Positions 22,916 through 31,071 are shown, numbered from the stretch's first letter. The stretch: 41,926 nt of DNA from an uncultured Parabacteroides sp. (GCF_902493135.1 NZ_CABUOD010000043.1:1-41926), one strand, 5' to 3'. Notes: generated by a model not told the origin, from the sequence alone. Made by a program: numbers and translations.

Positions 22916-23953
22916 ATGATCTCTTTCAATATTCAAAAACCTGACATCGCTATTGCCACAGCCCTGCAGGACAAAATCGATAATCTGACAAAACCCAAAG
23001 GATCACTGGGTACGCTTGAAGAAATAGCCCTTCAAATCGGTCTGATCCAGCAAACATTATCCCCGGCACTTCATCATCCGGTTAACGTAATATACGCTTC
23101 CGACCACGGGATCGCCGACGAAGGAGTCAGCAAATCTCCCAAAGAAGTAACACGCCAAGTCATACATAACTTCCTGAACGGGGGAGCAGGCGTCTGTTTC
23201 CTTTCACGCCAGCACGGCTTCGAAATCAAGATTGTCGATGGTGGTGTGGATTTCGACTTCCCTGCCATCCCGGAGTTGATCGACCGGAAAATCAGGAAAG
23301 GAACCCGCAACTTCCTGCATGAAGCGGCCATGACACAGGATGAAATGGAATTGGCCATCCAATACGGCGCCGAGATTGTCACGGATTGCTACGACAAAGG
23401 GTGCAACGTGATCAGTTTTGGTGAGATGGGAATCGGAAACACCGCTGCGTCGAGCATGTGGATGACTTGCCTGACAGGAATCCCACTGATCGATTGCGTA
23501 GGCGCCGGAAGCGGCTTGGATAACGAAGGAATCAAACATAAATATAATGTCTTAAAAAAGGCACTCGACAACTACAAGGGAGATAACAGCCCGTTGGACG
23601 TGATCCGCTATTTCGGCGGCTACGAGATGGTGATGGCTGTAGGAGGCATGCTCCGTGCCGCCGAGTTGAAGATGGTTGTTCTGGTGGATGGCTTTATTAT
23701 GACGAACTGCGTACTGGCTGCTTCACGCCTGTATCCGGACATGATTCCATACTGCATATTCGGGCACTGCGGGGACGAGGCTGGACACAAACGCGTACTG
23801 GATATCTTACAAGCCAAGCCGCTGTTACATCTCGGCTTACGCCTGGGTGAAGGTTCCGGTTCCGTATGTGCCTATCCGATTGTTGACTCGGCAGTCCGCA
23901 TGATCAACGAGATGCACAGCTTCCGGCAAGCCTCCATCACCAAATATTTCTAA
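22916..23953 (+). CDS. cobT: Nicotinate-nucleotide--dimethylbenzimidazole phosphoribosyltransferase CobT
   Basis: CobT activates the lower base, such as DMB or an adenine-type base, by transferring ribose phosphate from nicotinate mononucleotide to give alpha-ribazole phosphate. The 345-residue protein contains DNLTKPKGSLGTLEEIALQIG near the start, the family motifs VIYASDHGIADEGVSKSPKEVTRQ, FGEMGIGNTAASS, DCVGAGSGLDNEGIKHK, VDGFIMTNCVLAA, and the catalytic Glu in LRLGEGSGSV near the C-terminus. It is complete. It is the third enzyme of the loop-assembly operon. Which base it prefers cannot be read here. Confidence 0.95.
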   Translation: MISFNIQKPDIAIATALQDKIDNLTKPKGSLGTLEEIALQIGLIQQTLSPALHHPVNVIYASDHGIADEGVSKSPKEVTRQVIHNFLNGGAGVCFLSRQHGFEIKIVDGGVDFDFPAIPELIDRKIRKGTRNFLHEAAMTQDEMELAIQYGAEIVTDCYDKGCNVISFGEMGIGNTAASSMWMTCLTGIPLIDCVGAGSGLDNEGIKHKYNVLKKALDNYKGDNSPLDVIRYFGGYEMVMAVGGMLRAAELKMVVLVDGFIMTNCVLAASRLYPDMIPYCIFGHCGDEAGHKRVLDILQAKPLLHLGLRLGEGSGSVCAYPIVDSAVRMINEMHSFRQASITKYF

Positions 23954-23998
23954 TTCCTTTATTTCTTAATTTTTAATTCATAATTTTTAATTTCCCCC

Positions 23999-24751
23999 AT
24001 GCTCCGTATCCTTGCCGCCTTTATATTTTTCACCCGGCTACCATTCTGGCGACTGGCTGAAGTTCCTTCGGAATATTTCAAGAATGTAGTCAGCCGCTGG
24101 GCGTTAGTCGGCTGGCTCACTGCCGGGCTTTCCGTGATCGTGCTTTACGCAGCCTCACTGGCACTTCCGGCAAGTGTTGCCGTACTATTGGCAATCGTCA
24201 CCCGCCTGCTGATAACCGGTTGCCTGCACGAAGACGGACTTGCCGATTTTTTCGACGGCTTCGGAGGAGGAACCTCTCGCGAACGCATTCTTTCAATTAT
24301 GAAGGATTCACATATAGGAAGTTACGGGGTGATCGGATTGATTCTTTATTTTGTGCTGTTATATACGCTGTTAAATAGCCTGCCGCTGGCTCTCGCCGGA
24401 AGTGCGATACTGGCAGGCGATCCTTTTTCCAAAGGAGTCGCCGGAATGATCATCAACAGGCTTCCCTATGCACGTAAGGAAGAAGAGGCTAAAAACAAAA
24501 CGGTCTACAGCCGGATGACAACAAGTGAATATACATTTTGCCTTTTCTCCGCCCTTATTCCGATGTTCTGGCTGCCGGAACCCATTTATTTTCTGGCAGG
24601 TCTACTGCCTGTTCTTGTCTTCTATTCTCTCACCTCTCTGATGAAAAAGAAAATACAAGGTTATACAGGTGACTGCTGCGGAGCAACATTTTTGCTTTGT
24701 GAACTGAGTTTCTATCTGGGAATAGCCGTTATTTATACAACAATCATATAA
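23999..24751 (+). CDS. cobS: Adenosylcobinamide-GDP ribazoletransferase (cobalamin synthase) CobS
   Basis: CobS is a polytopic membrane enzyme that joins adenosylcobinamide-GDP with alpha-ribazole (phosphate) to make cobalamin (phosphate). The 250-residue protein has the signature HEDGLADFFDGFGGG (about 79-93), the acidic residues that bind Mg. Then come SHIGSYGVIGLILYFVLLYTLL and AGDPFSKGVAGMIINRLPYAR. Several hydrophobic helices occur, and YTGDCCGATFLLCELSFYLGI lies near the end. The ATG at 23999 follows a 45-base AT-rich gap after cobT. MLRILAAFIFFTRLPFWRL is the usual N-terminus. Confidence 0.94.
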   Translation: MLRILAAFIFFTRLPFWRLAEVPSEYFKNVVSRWALVGWLTAGLSVIVLYAASLALPASVAVLLAIVTRLLITGCLHEDGLADFFDGFGGGTSRERILSIMKDSHIGSYGVIGLILYFVLLYTLLNSLPLALAGSAILAGDPFSKGVAGMIINRLPYARKEEEAKNKTVYSRMTTSEYTFCLFSALIPMFWLPEPIYFLAGLLPVLVFYSLTSLMKKKIQGYTGDCCGATFLLCELSFYLGIAVIYTTII

Positions 24752-24764
24752 ATCGCATTATAAC

Positions 24765-25298
24765 ATGGAAATTTATCTGGTCAGGCATACTTCCGTCGAC
24801 GTTCCCGCCGGCTATGCATACGGACAAACCGACGTTCCGCTTCGCCCTTCATTCGAGGATGAAGCCAAAATCGTAAAAGAGACCTTATCCGGCCATACAT
24901 TCGACAAGGTGTGGAGCAGCCCGCTTACACGCTGTGTCCGCCTCGCAGACTATTGCGGCTACCCGGATGCAGAAAAGGAAGACCGTATTAAAGAAATCAG
25001 CTTTGGGGAATGGGAGATGAAATCTTGGGACGAACTATCCTCCGATCCCCGGTCGGGAGCCTGGTTCGACGACTGGATCAATGTTCCGGCTCCATCAGGC
25101 GAATCCCTGCAAGATCAATACAACCGTGTCAGTCATTTCCTAAATGAAATAAGGAAAAGCGGCTTTCAGAAAGTATGTCTTTTCGCACATGGCGGGGTCT
25201 TAACCTGTGCCCGCGTCTATGCCGGAGAGTATGACCTGAAAGAAGCATTCAAAAATGTTCCTTCATACGGGACGGTTATCAAGTTGGAGCTGGATTAA
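24765..25298 (+). CDS. cobC: Histidine phosphatase family protein, probable alpha-ribazole phosphatase CobC
   Basis: A 177-residue histidine phosphatase (phosphoglycerate-mutase-like). MEIYLVRHTSVDV carries the phosphohistidine in RHT (His8), VWSSPLTRCVRLADYCG holds the second Arg, EISFGEWEMKSWDEL the acid region, and FAHGGVLTCARVY the second catalytic His. In this position, 13 bases after cobS, it should remove the 5'-phosphate from alpha-ribazole phosphate or cobalamin phosphate (CobC). The family has many other substrates, so the name rests on operon context. It ends the cobalamin operon. Confidence 0.85.
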   Translation: MEIYLVRHTSVDVPAGYAYGQTDVPLRPSFEDEAKIVKETLSGHTFDKVWSSPLTRCVRLADYCGYPDAEKEDRIKEISFGEWEMKSWDELSSDPRSGAWFDDWINVPAPSGESLQDQYNRVSHFLNEIRKSGFQKVCLFAHGGVLTCARVYAGEYDLKEAFKNVPSYGTVIKLELD

Positions 25299-25405
25299 AT
25301 TCCGCATATTCGTTAATTCTTTCAGTGTCACCTGCTTTTTTAACAATATGCCAGGCAATTCTAAACAAAGCCCTTAACAAATGTGTTTCTCTTATAATAA
25401 ATTCT

Positions 25406-25413
25406 TAATTTTG
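25406..25413 (+). promoter_or_regulatory. nhaD promoter -7 box (TAATTTTG)
   Basis: Matches TAnnTTTG, 30 bases before the nhaD ATG, in the 145-base gap after cobC. Confidence 0.55.
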
Positions 25414-25443
25414 TCACATTGAATTAAATTTAATAGATACACT

Positions 25444-26874
25444 ATGTTGACAGCAATGATCATCGTGTTCCTGATAGGATATTTGCTTATCGCCCTGGAA
25501 CATCCGCTAAAAATCAATAAAGCGGGAACAGCACTCCTGACCGGAACAATCCTTTGGGTTTTATATACATTGGGTTCTCCCCAATTCATTCCGACAGCTT
25601 CGGCTGAAGAGTTTAAACTTTTTTTAGATGCATTCCCATTCATGCGGGATCTGCCCTACGTAGACCAGTGCATCCGCTTTGTCGTCGACCACCAGATACT
25701 GAACAGTATCGGTGAGATCGCGGAAACCCTGATTTTCCTTATTGGGGCGATGATCACCGTGGAACTGGTCGATTCACACGGAGGATTCATGTTTATCACC
25801 AACCGCATCACCACCAACAGCAAACGGAAACTACTGTTCGTCATTGCCACGATCACTTTCTTCATGTCGGCCGTCCTGGATAACCTGACGACGTCTATTG
25901 TGATGGTTATGTTGATCCGGAAACTGATCGGTAACTATAAGGAACGCTGGATCTTCGGCAGCATCATCGTGATCGCCGCCAATAGCGGCGGGGCCTGGTC
26001 GCCCATCGGCGACGTGACGACGATCATGTTGTGGGTAAGAGGGAATATCTCGACTTCCGCAACGATCCCGCATCTGTTTCTACCGAGTCTCGTATCGGCA
26101 ATGGTTCCCGTATTGATCATATCCCGCTATCTGCACGGCAAAGTTACGCCTCCGAACGCTTTTGAGGAAAACCGGGATAACCTTTTATTAAAGGTATTGA
26201 AAGCGAACGAAAAACTGGCTATCCTCTGCATCGGCGTGTTCTGCCTGCTGTTCGTGCCCGTGTTCAAGACGATCACCCACCTGCCTCCGTTTATGGGGAT
26301 TCTGATGGGAGTCGGCATTTTATGGGTATTCACCGAACTGATGTACAGGCGGACGCCTATCAATGAAGACCTAAAACTCCGTTTGTCAAAGGTCGTGAGC
26401 CGTATCGACGGCGCCACCCTGATGTTTTTCCTCGGTATCCTGCTGGCTGTGGACGCCCTGCGCTGTAGCGGTGTTTTAGGCAGTTTTTCCATCTGGCTGG
26501 ACGATACGATCGGCAACGTATATGCGGTTAACCTGATTATCGGGACACTCTCTGCCGTTGTCGATAACGTTCCTCTCGTTGCCGGCGCTATCGGCATGTA
26601 TCCGGTCGCTTCAGACGCTATGATCGCTACGGCTGCCGATCCGGTCTATATGGCCTATTTCGTACAAGACGGCGTGTTCTGGCAATTTCTTGCCTACTGT
26701 GCCGGTGTAGGTGGCAGTATGCTGATCATCGGTTCTGCCGCCGGAGTCGTCGTGATGGGGCTGGAAGGGATCAACTTCATCTGGTATCTGAAACGGATCT
26801 CCTTGCTTGCGTTGGCGGGCTATCTGTCGGGAGCTGCTGTTTACATCCTGCAAAATATACTATTAGGCATATAG
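25444..26874 (+). CDS. nhaD: NhaD-type sodium:proton antiporter
   Basis: An inner-membrane Na+/H+ antiporter of the ion-transporter superfamily, 476 residues with about 12 membrane segments. Characteristic NhaD stretches are EIAETLIFLIGAMITVELVDSHGGF, ITFFMSAVLDNLTTSIVMVML (a DNLTT motif), IVIAANSGGAWSPIGDVTTIMLW, and in the second half MFFLGILLAVDALRCSG, LSAVVDNVPLVAGAIGMY and GVGGSMLIIGSAAGVVVMGLEGI. The repeated DN(L/V)(T/P) motifs in the two halves are the expected ion-binding helix breaks. It likely exports Na+ (or Li+) at alkaline pH. It has its own promoter. Confidence 0.92.
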   Translation: MLTAMIIVFLIGYLLIALEHPLKINKAGTALLTGTILWVLYTLGSPQFIPTASAEEFKLFLDAFPFMRDLPYVDQCIRFVVDHQILNSIGEIAETLIFLIGAMITVELVDSHGGFMFITNRITTNSKRKLLFVIATITFFMSAVLDNLTTSIVMVMLIRKLIGNYKERWIFGSIIVIAANSGGAWSPIGDVTTIMLWVRGNISTSATIPHLFLPSLVSAMVPVLIISRYLHGKVTPPNAFEENRDNLLLKVLKANEKLAILCIGVFCLLFVPVFKTITHLPPFMGILMGVGILWVFTELMYRRTPINEDLKLRLSKVVSRIDGATLMFFLGILLAVDALRCSGVLGSFSIWLDDTIGNVYAVNLIIGTLSAVVDNVPLVAGAIGMYPVASDAMIATAADPVYMAYFVQDGVFWQFLAYCAGVGGSMLIIGSAAGVVVMGLEGINFIWYLKRISLLALAGYLSGAAVYILQNILLGI

Positions 26875-26886
26875 AAAGATTCTTAT

Positions 26887-26894
26887 TATATTTG
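26887..26894 (+). promoter_or_regulatory. -7 box (TATATTTG) upstream of the 211-residue protein gene
   Basis: Matches TAnnTTTG, 12 bases after the nhaD stop and 26 before the next ATG, so the following genes probably have their own promoter. Confidence 0.55.
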
Positions 26895-26919
26895 TCGGCA
26901 ATAATTATAAATACACACA

Positions 26920-27555
26920 ATGAATTTCATTTCTAAGCTATTTAAGAAGAAAGAAGAAGAAACAGAAGTCGTATCGAAAGGTTCCGTAGAGGAGTTCGTT
27001 ACGCTGATCCGCGTGTATTACCAGGCGGTAATGGCTGTACAGTTAGGTATCACCAACCTCAACATATTGAACGATATGGCGTTGTTTAAACGGATGCTAA
27101 AGATTCCGACACAGAACAACAAGTTGGGTATAGCCGAGAAATCCCGTTCCCGCAAAATCCTGATGCAGGAATACGGACTGAATGAGAACTTCTTCAAAGA
27201 AATCGATGCGTCCATCAAAAAGAACTGTAAGACGCAGAACGACATCAAGTCTTATTTCATCATGTACCAGGGATTCAACAACGACCTCTTCTCCCTGCTC
27301 GACAACTTGATGCAATGGAAGTTCCGCTTCTCCATGCTGGTGAAAAAGCTGTTATATTCGCAGACCCAGAAAACGATCCACGAGATCGTAACCCGTTCGG
27401 AATGGAAAGACGTCGGCGTTCAGAAAGTCGCCTGGAGAATACGGAAATACAAAGAGACACTCGGCTATTCGGAAGAATGGATGACCGACTTCGTGTACAA
27501 TGTCGTGCTGATGGCCAAAGAAGATGCCAAAAGAAAGAAGAAAGAAGACAAATAA
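26920..27555 (+). CDS. Conserved hypothetical protein, helical, cytoplasmic
   Basis: A 211-residue protein that I do not recognise. It has no signal peptide or membrane segment. It begins and ends with strongly charged Lys/Glu runs (KLFKKKEEETEVV; AKEDAKRKKKEDK). The core is predicted helical (SVEEFVTLIRVYYQAVMAVQLGI, NILNDMALFKRMLKIP, NDLFSLLDNLMQWKFRFSMLVKKLLYSQTQKTIHEIV). Base composition matches its neighbours, so it does not look recently acquired. The ArsC-like gene follows after 12 bases. Similar proteins occur through Bacteroidales (memory only). Function unknown. Confidence 0.8.
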   Translation: MNFISKLFKKKEEETEVVSKGSVEEFVTLIRVYYQAVMAVQLGITNLNILNDMALFKRMLKIPTQNNKLGIAEKSRSRKILMQEYGLNENFFKEIDASIKKNCKTQNDIKSYFIMYQGFNNDLFSLLDNLMQWKFRFSMLVKKLLYSQTQKTIHEIVTRSEWKDVGVQKVAWRIRKYKETLGYSEEWMTDFVYNVVLMAKEDAKRKKKEDK

Positions 27556-27567
27556 TATCGTGACCGC

Positions 27568-27924
27568 ATGAGCTACCTGTTTTTAGAATATCCGAAATGC
27601 AGTACCTGCCGGAATGCCAAAAAGTGGCTGGATGAACATAAGGTAACATACGAAGACCGTCACATCATCGACCGGAATCCTTCCGTCGAAGAACTGACGG
27701 AATGGATCGGACGCAGCAAGTTGCCGCTCAAGAACTTCTTCAATACCAGCGGACAGGTTTATAAAGAGATGAGGCTGAAGGACAAACTGCCTGCAATGAG
27801 CGAAGAGGAACAGATCGCCTTGTTGGCTTCTGACGGCAAACTGGTCAAGCGCCCTCTTTTGGTCGGCGACGACCAGGTAGTAGTGGGCTTCAAACCGGAC
27901 GAATGGACCAAGCAGGTAAAATAA
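27568..27924 (+). CDS. ArsC/Spx family (arsenate reductase-like) protein
   Basis: A 118-residue thioredoxin-fold protein with a CSTC motif at residues 11-14 (YPKCSTCRNAKKWLDEHKV). Then come IDRNPSVEELTEWIGRSKLPLKNFFNTSG, the helical insert, and LVKRPLLVGDDQVVVGFKPDEW with the conserved Arg-Pro turn. This is the Spx/MgsR/YffB branch of the ArsC family, which in many bacteria are redox-active or RNA-polymerase-binding proteins. No ars genes are nearby, so arsenate reduction is not supported by context. The stop codon overlaps the next ATG (TAATG), indicating translational coupling. Confidence 0.87.
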   Translation: MSYLFLEYPKCSTCRNAKKWLDEHKVTYEDRHIIDRNPSVEELTEWIGRSKLPLKNFFNTSGQVYKEMRLKDKLPAMSEEEQIALLASDGKLVKRPLLVGDDQVVVGFKPDEWTKQVK

Positions 27925-28517
27925 TGGAAACTCCAGTCCCACAGGCGGTAGAACAGCATCCGTTGGGCTTCTTCCTCCCGGCAAACACAAAGTTGCTGAT
28001 GTTAGGGAGTTTCCCTCCTCCACGTGCACGCTGGTCGATGAACTTCTACTATCCGAATATCCAAAACGACATGTGGCGGATACTCGGATTGATTTTCTAT
28101 AATGATAAAGAATATTTCTTAGAGACAAAAAAGGCTTTCAGTGAAGAGAAAACAAAAGCCTTCTGCCGGGAAAAAGGGATCGGGATCGGCGATACGGCAA
28201 TGGAAATCATTCGTTTAAAGAATAATGCTTCCGACAACTTCCTGCAAGTGGTCACACCGTTGGATCCGGTCGAGGTTCTGGCTAAAATACCGGAATGCGA
28301 AGCAATCGTCGTTACAGGCCAAAAGGCAATGGACACGCTTATTGCGATGTTACCCCCGTTGGAAGAGCCCAAAGTCGGCTCCTACTCCCGCTTTACCCTT
28401 TCAGGCCGTATCTTCCGCCTTTATCGCATGCCCTCTTCCTCCAGGGCTTACCCCAAGCCATTAGAGGAAAAGGCTGCAATATACAAAAAGATGTTCGAAG
28501 ATTTAAAATACATATAA
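27924..28517 (+). CDS. Uracil-DNA glycosylase family protein
   Basis: A 197-residue protein. Its motifs are NTKLLMLGSFPPPRARWSMNFYYPNIQNDMWRILG (the GSxP-type active-site loop and Phe/Tyr stacking region), GIGIGDTAMEIIRLKNNASDNFLQV, ECEAIVVTGQKAMDTLI and the C-terminal LYRMPSSSRAYP, which matches the UDG LPSTSP-like leucine loop. This resembles the Mug/UDG superfamily members of Bacteroidetes annotated as uracil-DNA glycosylase family. A role in base excision repair of U or mispaired bases is inferred. The ATG at 27924 overlaps the preceding stop as TAATG; an in-frame upstream ATG (27903) lies within the ArsC-like gene. It converges on the glutamine synthetase gene with an 8-base gap. Confidence 0.82.
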   Translation: METPVPQAVEQHPLGFFLPANTKLLMLGSFPPPRARWSMNFYYPNIQNDMWRILGLIFYNDKEYFLETKKAFSEEKTKAFCREKGIGIGDTAMEIIRLKNNASDNFLQVVTPLDPVEVLAKIPECEAIVVTGQKAMDTLIAMLPPLEEPKVGSYSRFTLSGRIFRLYRMPSSSRAYPKPLEEKAAIYKKMFEDLKYI

Positions 28518-28525
28518 ATCAGTAT

Positions 28526-30028
28526 TTACCCGCAATGGAAATACCGGTTTACCAGTTCAAGCATCCCTTCAGGATCATTTTCCAGGTCTTCGCGTAACGT
28601 TGTATCATTATAACTTTCCAGTTTCTTCAGGATACCGTCGATCATGCTCGGACTAAAGACATTATGCTGTTCGAATACCGCCCTCTGCTCCTGCAGGCGT
28701 TTGGCCGATGCGGCACAGCTATCCGGCAATTGGTCCAATGTTTCCAGACGCGCCTTGTTTTCTTCCTGATGGATATTCACGTTCACGTATGTCTTATCGG
28801 CCACATCCAACGCATCCGGAATTTCAAACCCGTACCGGCAAGCAACCGCCAGTCCCGCCAACAACTGATATAAATCAGCCGATCCGTCCGGCGAACGCAT
28901 TTCGACCGTCTGTTTCTGGGTCGTATCATAGTGGCTATCCGTCTCCAACGGATTTGCCAACGAACACATATCCTTCTTGGCAGCCCATCCCAACGGAACG
29001 CGCACCAATACGGAGCGGTTACGATCGCCCCAGCAAATATTCGTCGGAGCCTCCTGGTGAGGGACCAGACGGAAATAAGAGGTCGGATTCGTATTGCCGA
29101 AAGCCGTAATGGACGGAGCTAACTTCATCATGCCGGCAATCGCCTTACGAGCCGTTTCCGACAAAACGCCCTCCTGCAACATCTGGTTTTTGCCATCCTT
29201 CATAATGCGCATATGTATATGCAGACCGGACCCCGCTTTTCCAGCCGTGATCTTCGGGGCAAACGTAATATTCAACCCGTATTCGTATGCCAGATTACGG
29301 ATCACCCATTTGGCGATCATCAACTGATCGGCTGCATCTTCCACCCGCGTCGGCAGGAATTCAATCTCATTCTGTTCATAGATTTTACCATTCAAGGTAA
29401 AATTGCCGACTTCCGAGTGCCCATACTTTATCTGCCCTCCCGCTTGGGCGATATATTGCATGCATTGCGTACGAAACTGATTGAATTTCGCATAAGGCCC
29501 CGATTCATGATACCCACGTTGATCGGTTGCCGGGAACAAATCTTCCTCATCCGCAATCACGTAATACTCCAACTCACCCATCGCCTCGAACTGCATGCCC
29601 GTCACATCCGTAAAAACCCGGCTCGCCTTGTGCAACGTATATTCCGGCGAACTTTCCAGCGGCTCGCCATCCTTATTAAAGAACGAGCACAACATGCTCA
29701 ATGTCGGCAATTCGGAAAAAGGATCGATAAATGCCGTACGGAAACGCGGAATCACATACAAATCGCTGCTACCCGCCTCGATAAACGAAAACAGGCTGGA
29801 ACCGTCCACACGCTCCCCACAAGTCAGGATTGCGTCCAGATATGCGGCATTGTTAATGACAAAATTCAATGTTTTCAAACGCCCGTCACCGGCAGGATAC
29901 ATAAAGTTCACCATCCGGATATTCTTCTCCTTAATGTACGATACGATATCCGCCTTTGTAAATTCGGAAGATGGTTTCTGAAGAAACTCAACCAAGAGGT
30001 TGGCATTCATGTCTAATTCGTCTTTCAT
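28526..30028 (-). CDS. glnA: Glutamine synthetase, about 500-residue type
   Basis: Glutamine synthetase makes glutamine from glutamate, ammonia and ATP. The 500-residue protein has an N-terminal beta-grasp region (NIRMVNFMYPAGDGRLKTLNFVIN) and a catalytic domain. Key segments are FEAMGELEYYVIAD (metal-binding Glu), YEQNEIEFLPTRVEDAADQL (second Glu cluster), ITAGKAGSGLHIHMRI (the metal His, GSGxHxH), NPTSYFRLVPHQEAPTNICWGDRNRSVLVRVP and VEMRSPDGSADLYQLLAGLAVA (the R-x-P-D segment). No NLYDLP adenylylation motif of class I-beta enzymes is visible. Bacteroidetes often carry larger GlnN enzymes elsewhere, so this may be a secondary GS or gamma-glutamyl ligase. The start is ATG 30028; another lies at 30010. 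A -7 box is at 30083-30090. Confidence 0.88.
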   Translation of the reverse strand: MKDELDMNANLLVEFLQKPSSEFTKADIVSYIKEKNIRMVNFMYPAGDGRLKTLNFVINNAAYLDAILTCGERVDGSSLFSFIEAGSSDLYVIPRFRTAFIDPFSELPTLSMLCSFFNKDGEPLESSPEYTLHKASRVFTDVTGMQFEAMGELEYYVIADEEDLFPATDQRGYHESGPYAKFNQFRTQCMQYIAQAGGQIKYGHSEVGNFTLNGKIYEQNEIEFLPTRVEDAADQLMIAKWVIRNLAYEYGLNITFAPKITAGKAGSGLHIHMRIMKDGKNQMLQEGVLSETARKAIAGMMKLAPSITAFGNTNPTSYFRLVPHQEAPTNICWGDRNRSVLVRVPLGWAAKKDMCSLANPLETDSHYDTTQKQTVEMRSPDGSADLYQLLAGLAVACRYGFEIPDALDVADKTYVNVNIHQEENKARLETLDQLPDSCAASAKRLQEQRAVFEQHNVFSPSMIDGILKKLESYNDTTLREDLENDPEGMLELVNRYFHCG

Positions 30029-30082
30029 GTCTTTGTTGATTGTTTGTATAAATTACATATCCGATTAACAACTCTATTACAT

Positions 30083-30090
30083 CAAAGATA
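30083..30090 (-). promoter_or_regulatory. Glutamine synthetase promoter -7 box (TATCTTTG, minus strand)
   Basis: CAAAGATA on the plus strand reads TATCTTTG toward the glutamine synthetase gene, with a leader of about 50 bases. Confidence 0.6.
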
Positions 30091-30163
30091 GAAAAGAAAT
30101 TCCGGGAATCACCAAAGAATCGAGAAAATAAGCGGTTTTATCAACTATTTTTTGTACATATAG

Positions 30164-30193
30164 TTGGAATTATAGAATATTCTCTTACCTTTG
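30164..30193 (+). promoter_or_regulatory. tRNA-Trp promoter
   Basis: A -33 TTG (30164-30166) and a -7 TACCTTTG (30186-30193) are separated by 19 bases, the canonical Bacteroidetes spacing. The tRNA begins 12 bases after the -7 box. Confidence 0.75.
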
Positions 30194-30204
30194 CACCCGC
30201 AAAC

Positions 30205-30277
30205 ACGGAAGTAGCTCAGTCGGTAGAGCACTGGTCTCCAAAACCAGGTGTCGGGAGTTCGAGCCTCTCCTTCCGTG
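30205..30277 (+). tRNA. tRNA-Trp (anticodon CCA)
   Basis: The cloverleaf folds by eye: acceptor stem ACGGAAG / CTTCCGT, D-arm GCTC-AGTCGGTAGA-GC, anticodon stem CTGGT / ACCAG with loop CTCCAAA, and T-arm GGGAG-TTCGAGC-CTCTC, with discriminator base G. Loop positions 34-36 are CCA, which reads UGG (Trp). No CCA tail is encoded. The gene is 73 bases long and has its own promoter. I looked for a second copy of its 3' end in the rest of the window, as an integrase would leave, and did not see one. Confidence 0.96.
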
Positions 30278-30288
30278 CTAAAAAGGAA

Positions 30289-30624
30289 TCATCTCGATTT
30301 CAACAATTCCGCAATCTGTTCCCCAAACACAATATTCAATATCTGATCTTTTTTATCGCTGTCCAATTTTATTTGCAGAACAGCTTCAGTCGACATGCCT
30401 TCTCCATTGGAGAGAACATACTTCTCCGGAAATGTGATAAGATCTATTACAGAGAGCTGCAACACCTTTGCAATCTGCAATAAGGTATTGTATTTCAATT
30501 CTCGTTCTCCAGACATAATCAAACTAAACCCAGCTTGCTTCATTCCTATTTGAGTCGCTATGTATTCCTGCGAATAGCCTTTATTCCTTCGAATTGTATC
30601 TATATTTTCTAATATACTGTTCAT
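30289..30624 (-). CDS. XRE-family helix-turn-helix transcriptional regulator
   Basis: A 111-residue DNA-binding protein. Residues about 5-66 form a Cro/C1-type HTH: IDTIRRNKGYSQEYIATQIGMKQAGFSLIMSGERELKYNTLLQIAKVLQLSVIDLI. The recognition helix is KQAGFSLIMSG. The C-terminal 45 residues (SNGEGMSTEAVLQIKLDSDKKDQILNIVFGEQIAELL) may oligomerise. It ends 11 bases from the tRNA-Trp 3' end and points away from the susC operon, sharing a 190-base intergenic space with the short leader ORF. Regulation of that operon is possible but not shown. No phage or toxin partner is nearby. Confidence 0.85.
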   Translation of the reverse strand: MNSILENIDTIRRNKGYSQEYIATQIGMKQAGFSLIMSGERELKYNTLLQIAKVLQLSVIDLITFPEKYVLSNGEGMSTEAVLQIKLDSDKKDQILNIVFGEQIAELLKSR

Positions 30625-30690
30625 GTAACCAAATTAACAATAGTCCCAGAACAAAATAAGCGTACCTTGTAATATTTCATTGCAATTATT

Positions 30691-30721
30691 TTTGCATATA
30701 TAACATTTTGTAATATCTTTG
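30691..30721 (+). promoter_or_regulatory. Promoter of the first susC/susD operon
   Basis: TTTG at 30691-30694, a 19-base spacer, and TATCTTTG at 30714-30721 form a near-ideal Bacteroidetes promoter. Transcription should begin near 30728, giving a leader of about 370 bases before susC. The leader contains TTAACAAGG (30744), a small dyad TTTAC-TTTAA-GTAAA (30759-30773), and TGTTAACTTAAAAA (30794). Confidence 0.75.
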
Positions 30722-30814
30722 CCGCGGATACAATTTAAAACTATTAACAAGGTCAGTGTTTACTTTAAGTAAATGATCGGCCCCTTAATAGACTGTTAAC
30801 TTAAAAAAATCATT

Positions 30815-30919
30815 ATGAGACCAATAGTCATTCAAACACAGTTCAAGGAGTGTATAACGCAATCTATCGAAGATATACATCGTAGAGCAATTATCAACAA
30901 ATGGGTTGATGACCTATAG
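30815..30919 (+). CDS. Possible 34-residue leader ORF upstream of the first susC
   Basis: An ATG-to-TAG frame in the susC leader, preceded by an A-rich stretch (TTAAAAAAATCATT) like other translation starts here. The peptide reads MRPIVIQTQFKECITQSIED then IHRRAIINKWVDDL. It is charged, lacks a signal peptide, and resembles nothing I know. A 27-codon frame starts at the matching position in the second susC leader (36536), but their peptides are not alike. It may be a regulatory leader peptide or chance. Confidence 0.3.
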   Translation: MRPIVIQTQFKECITQSIEDIHRRAIINKWVDDL

Positions 30920-31071
30920 CGGCCGCTCCCCTATCGTAATTTTCTTTCATACAGCATAATCAATTTTTCCAAAATATATGTTTCATTTAATTCATACTGC
31001 CTATGATCTAAATAATATTCGAAATTCTATTTTTTTAAGCTGGATAGCAATATCCTATTGTTTTTTTAACC

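Noticed and set aside
30205..30277. tRNA-Trp as an integration site for a mobile island, given the XRE gene beside it
   Set aside because: I saw no integrase gene and no repeat of the tRNA 3' end elsewhere in the window.
30920..30927. NotI-like GCGGCCGC in the susC leader as a cloning scar
   Set aside because: A single 8-base match is compatible with chance, and the surrounding sequence is natural in character.
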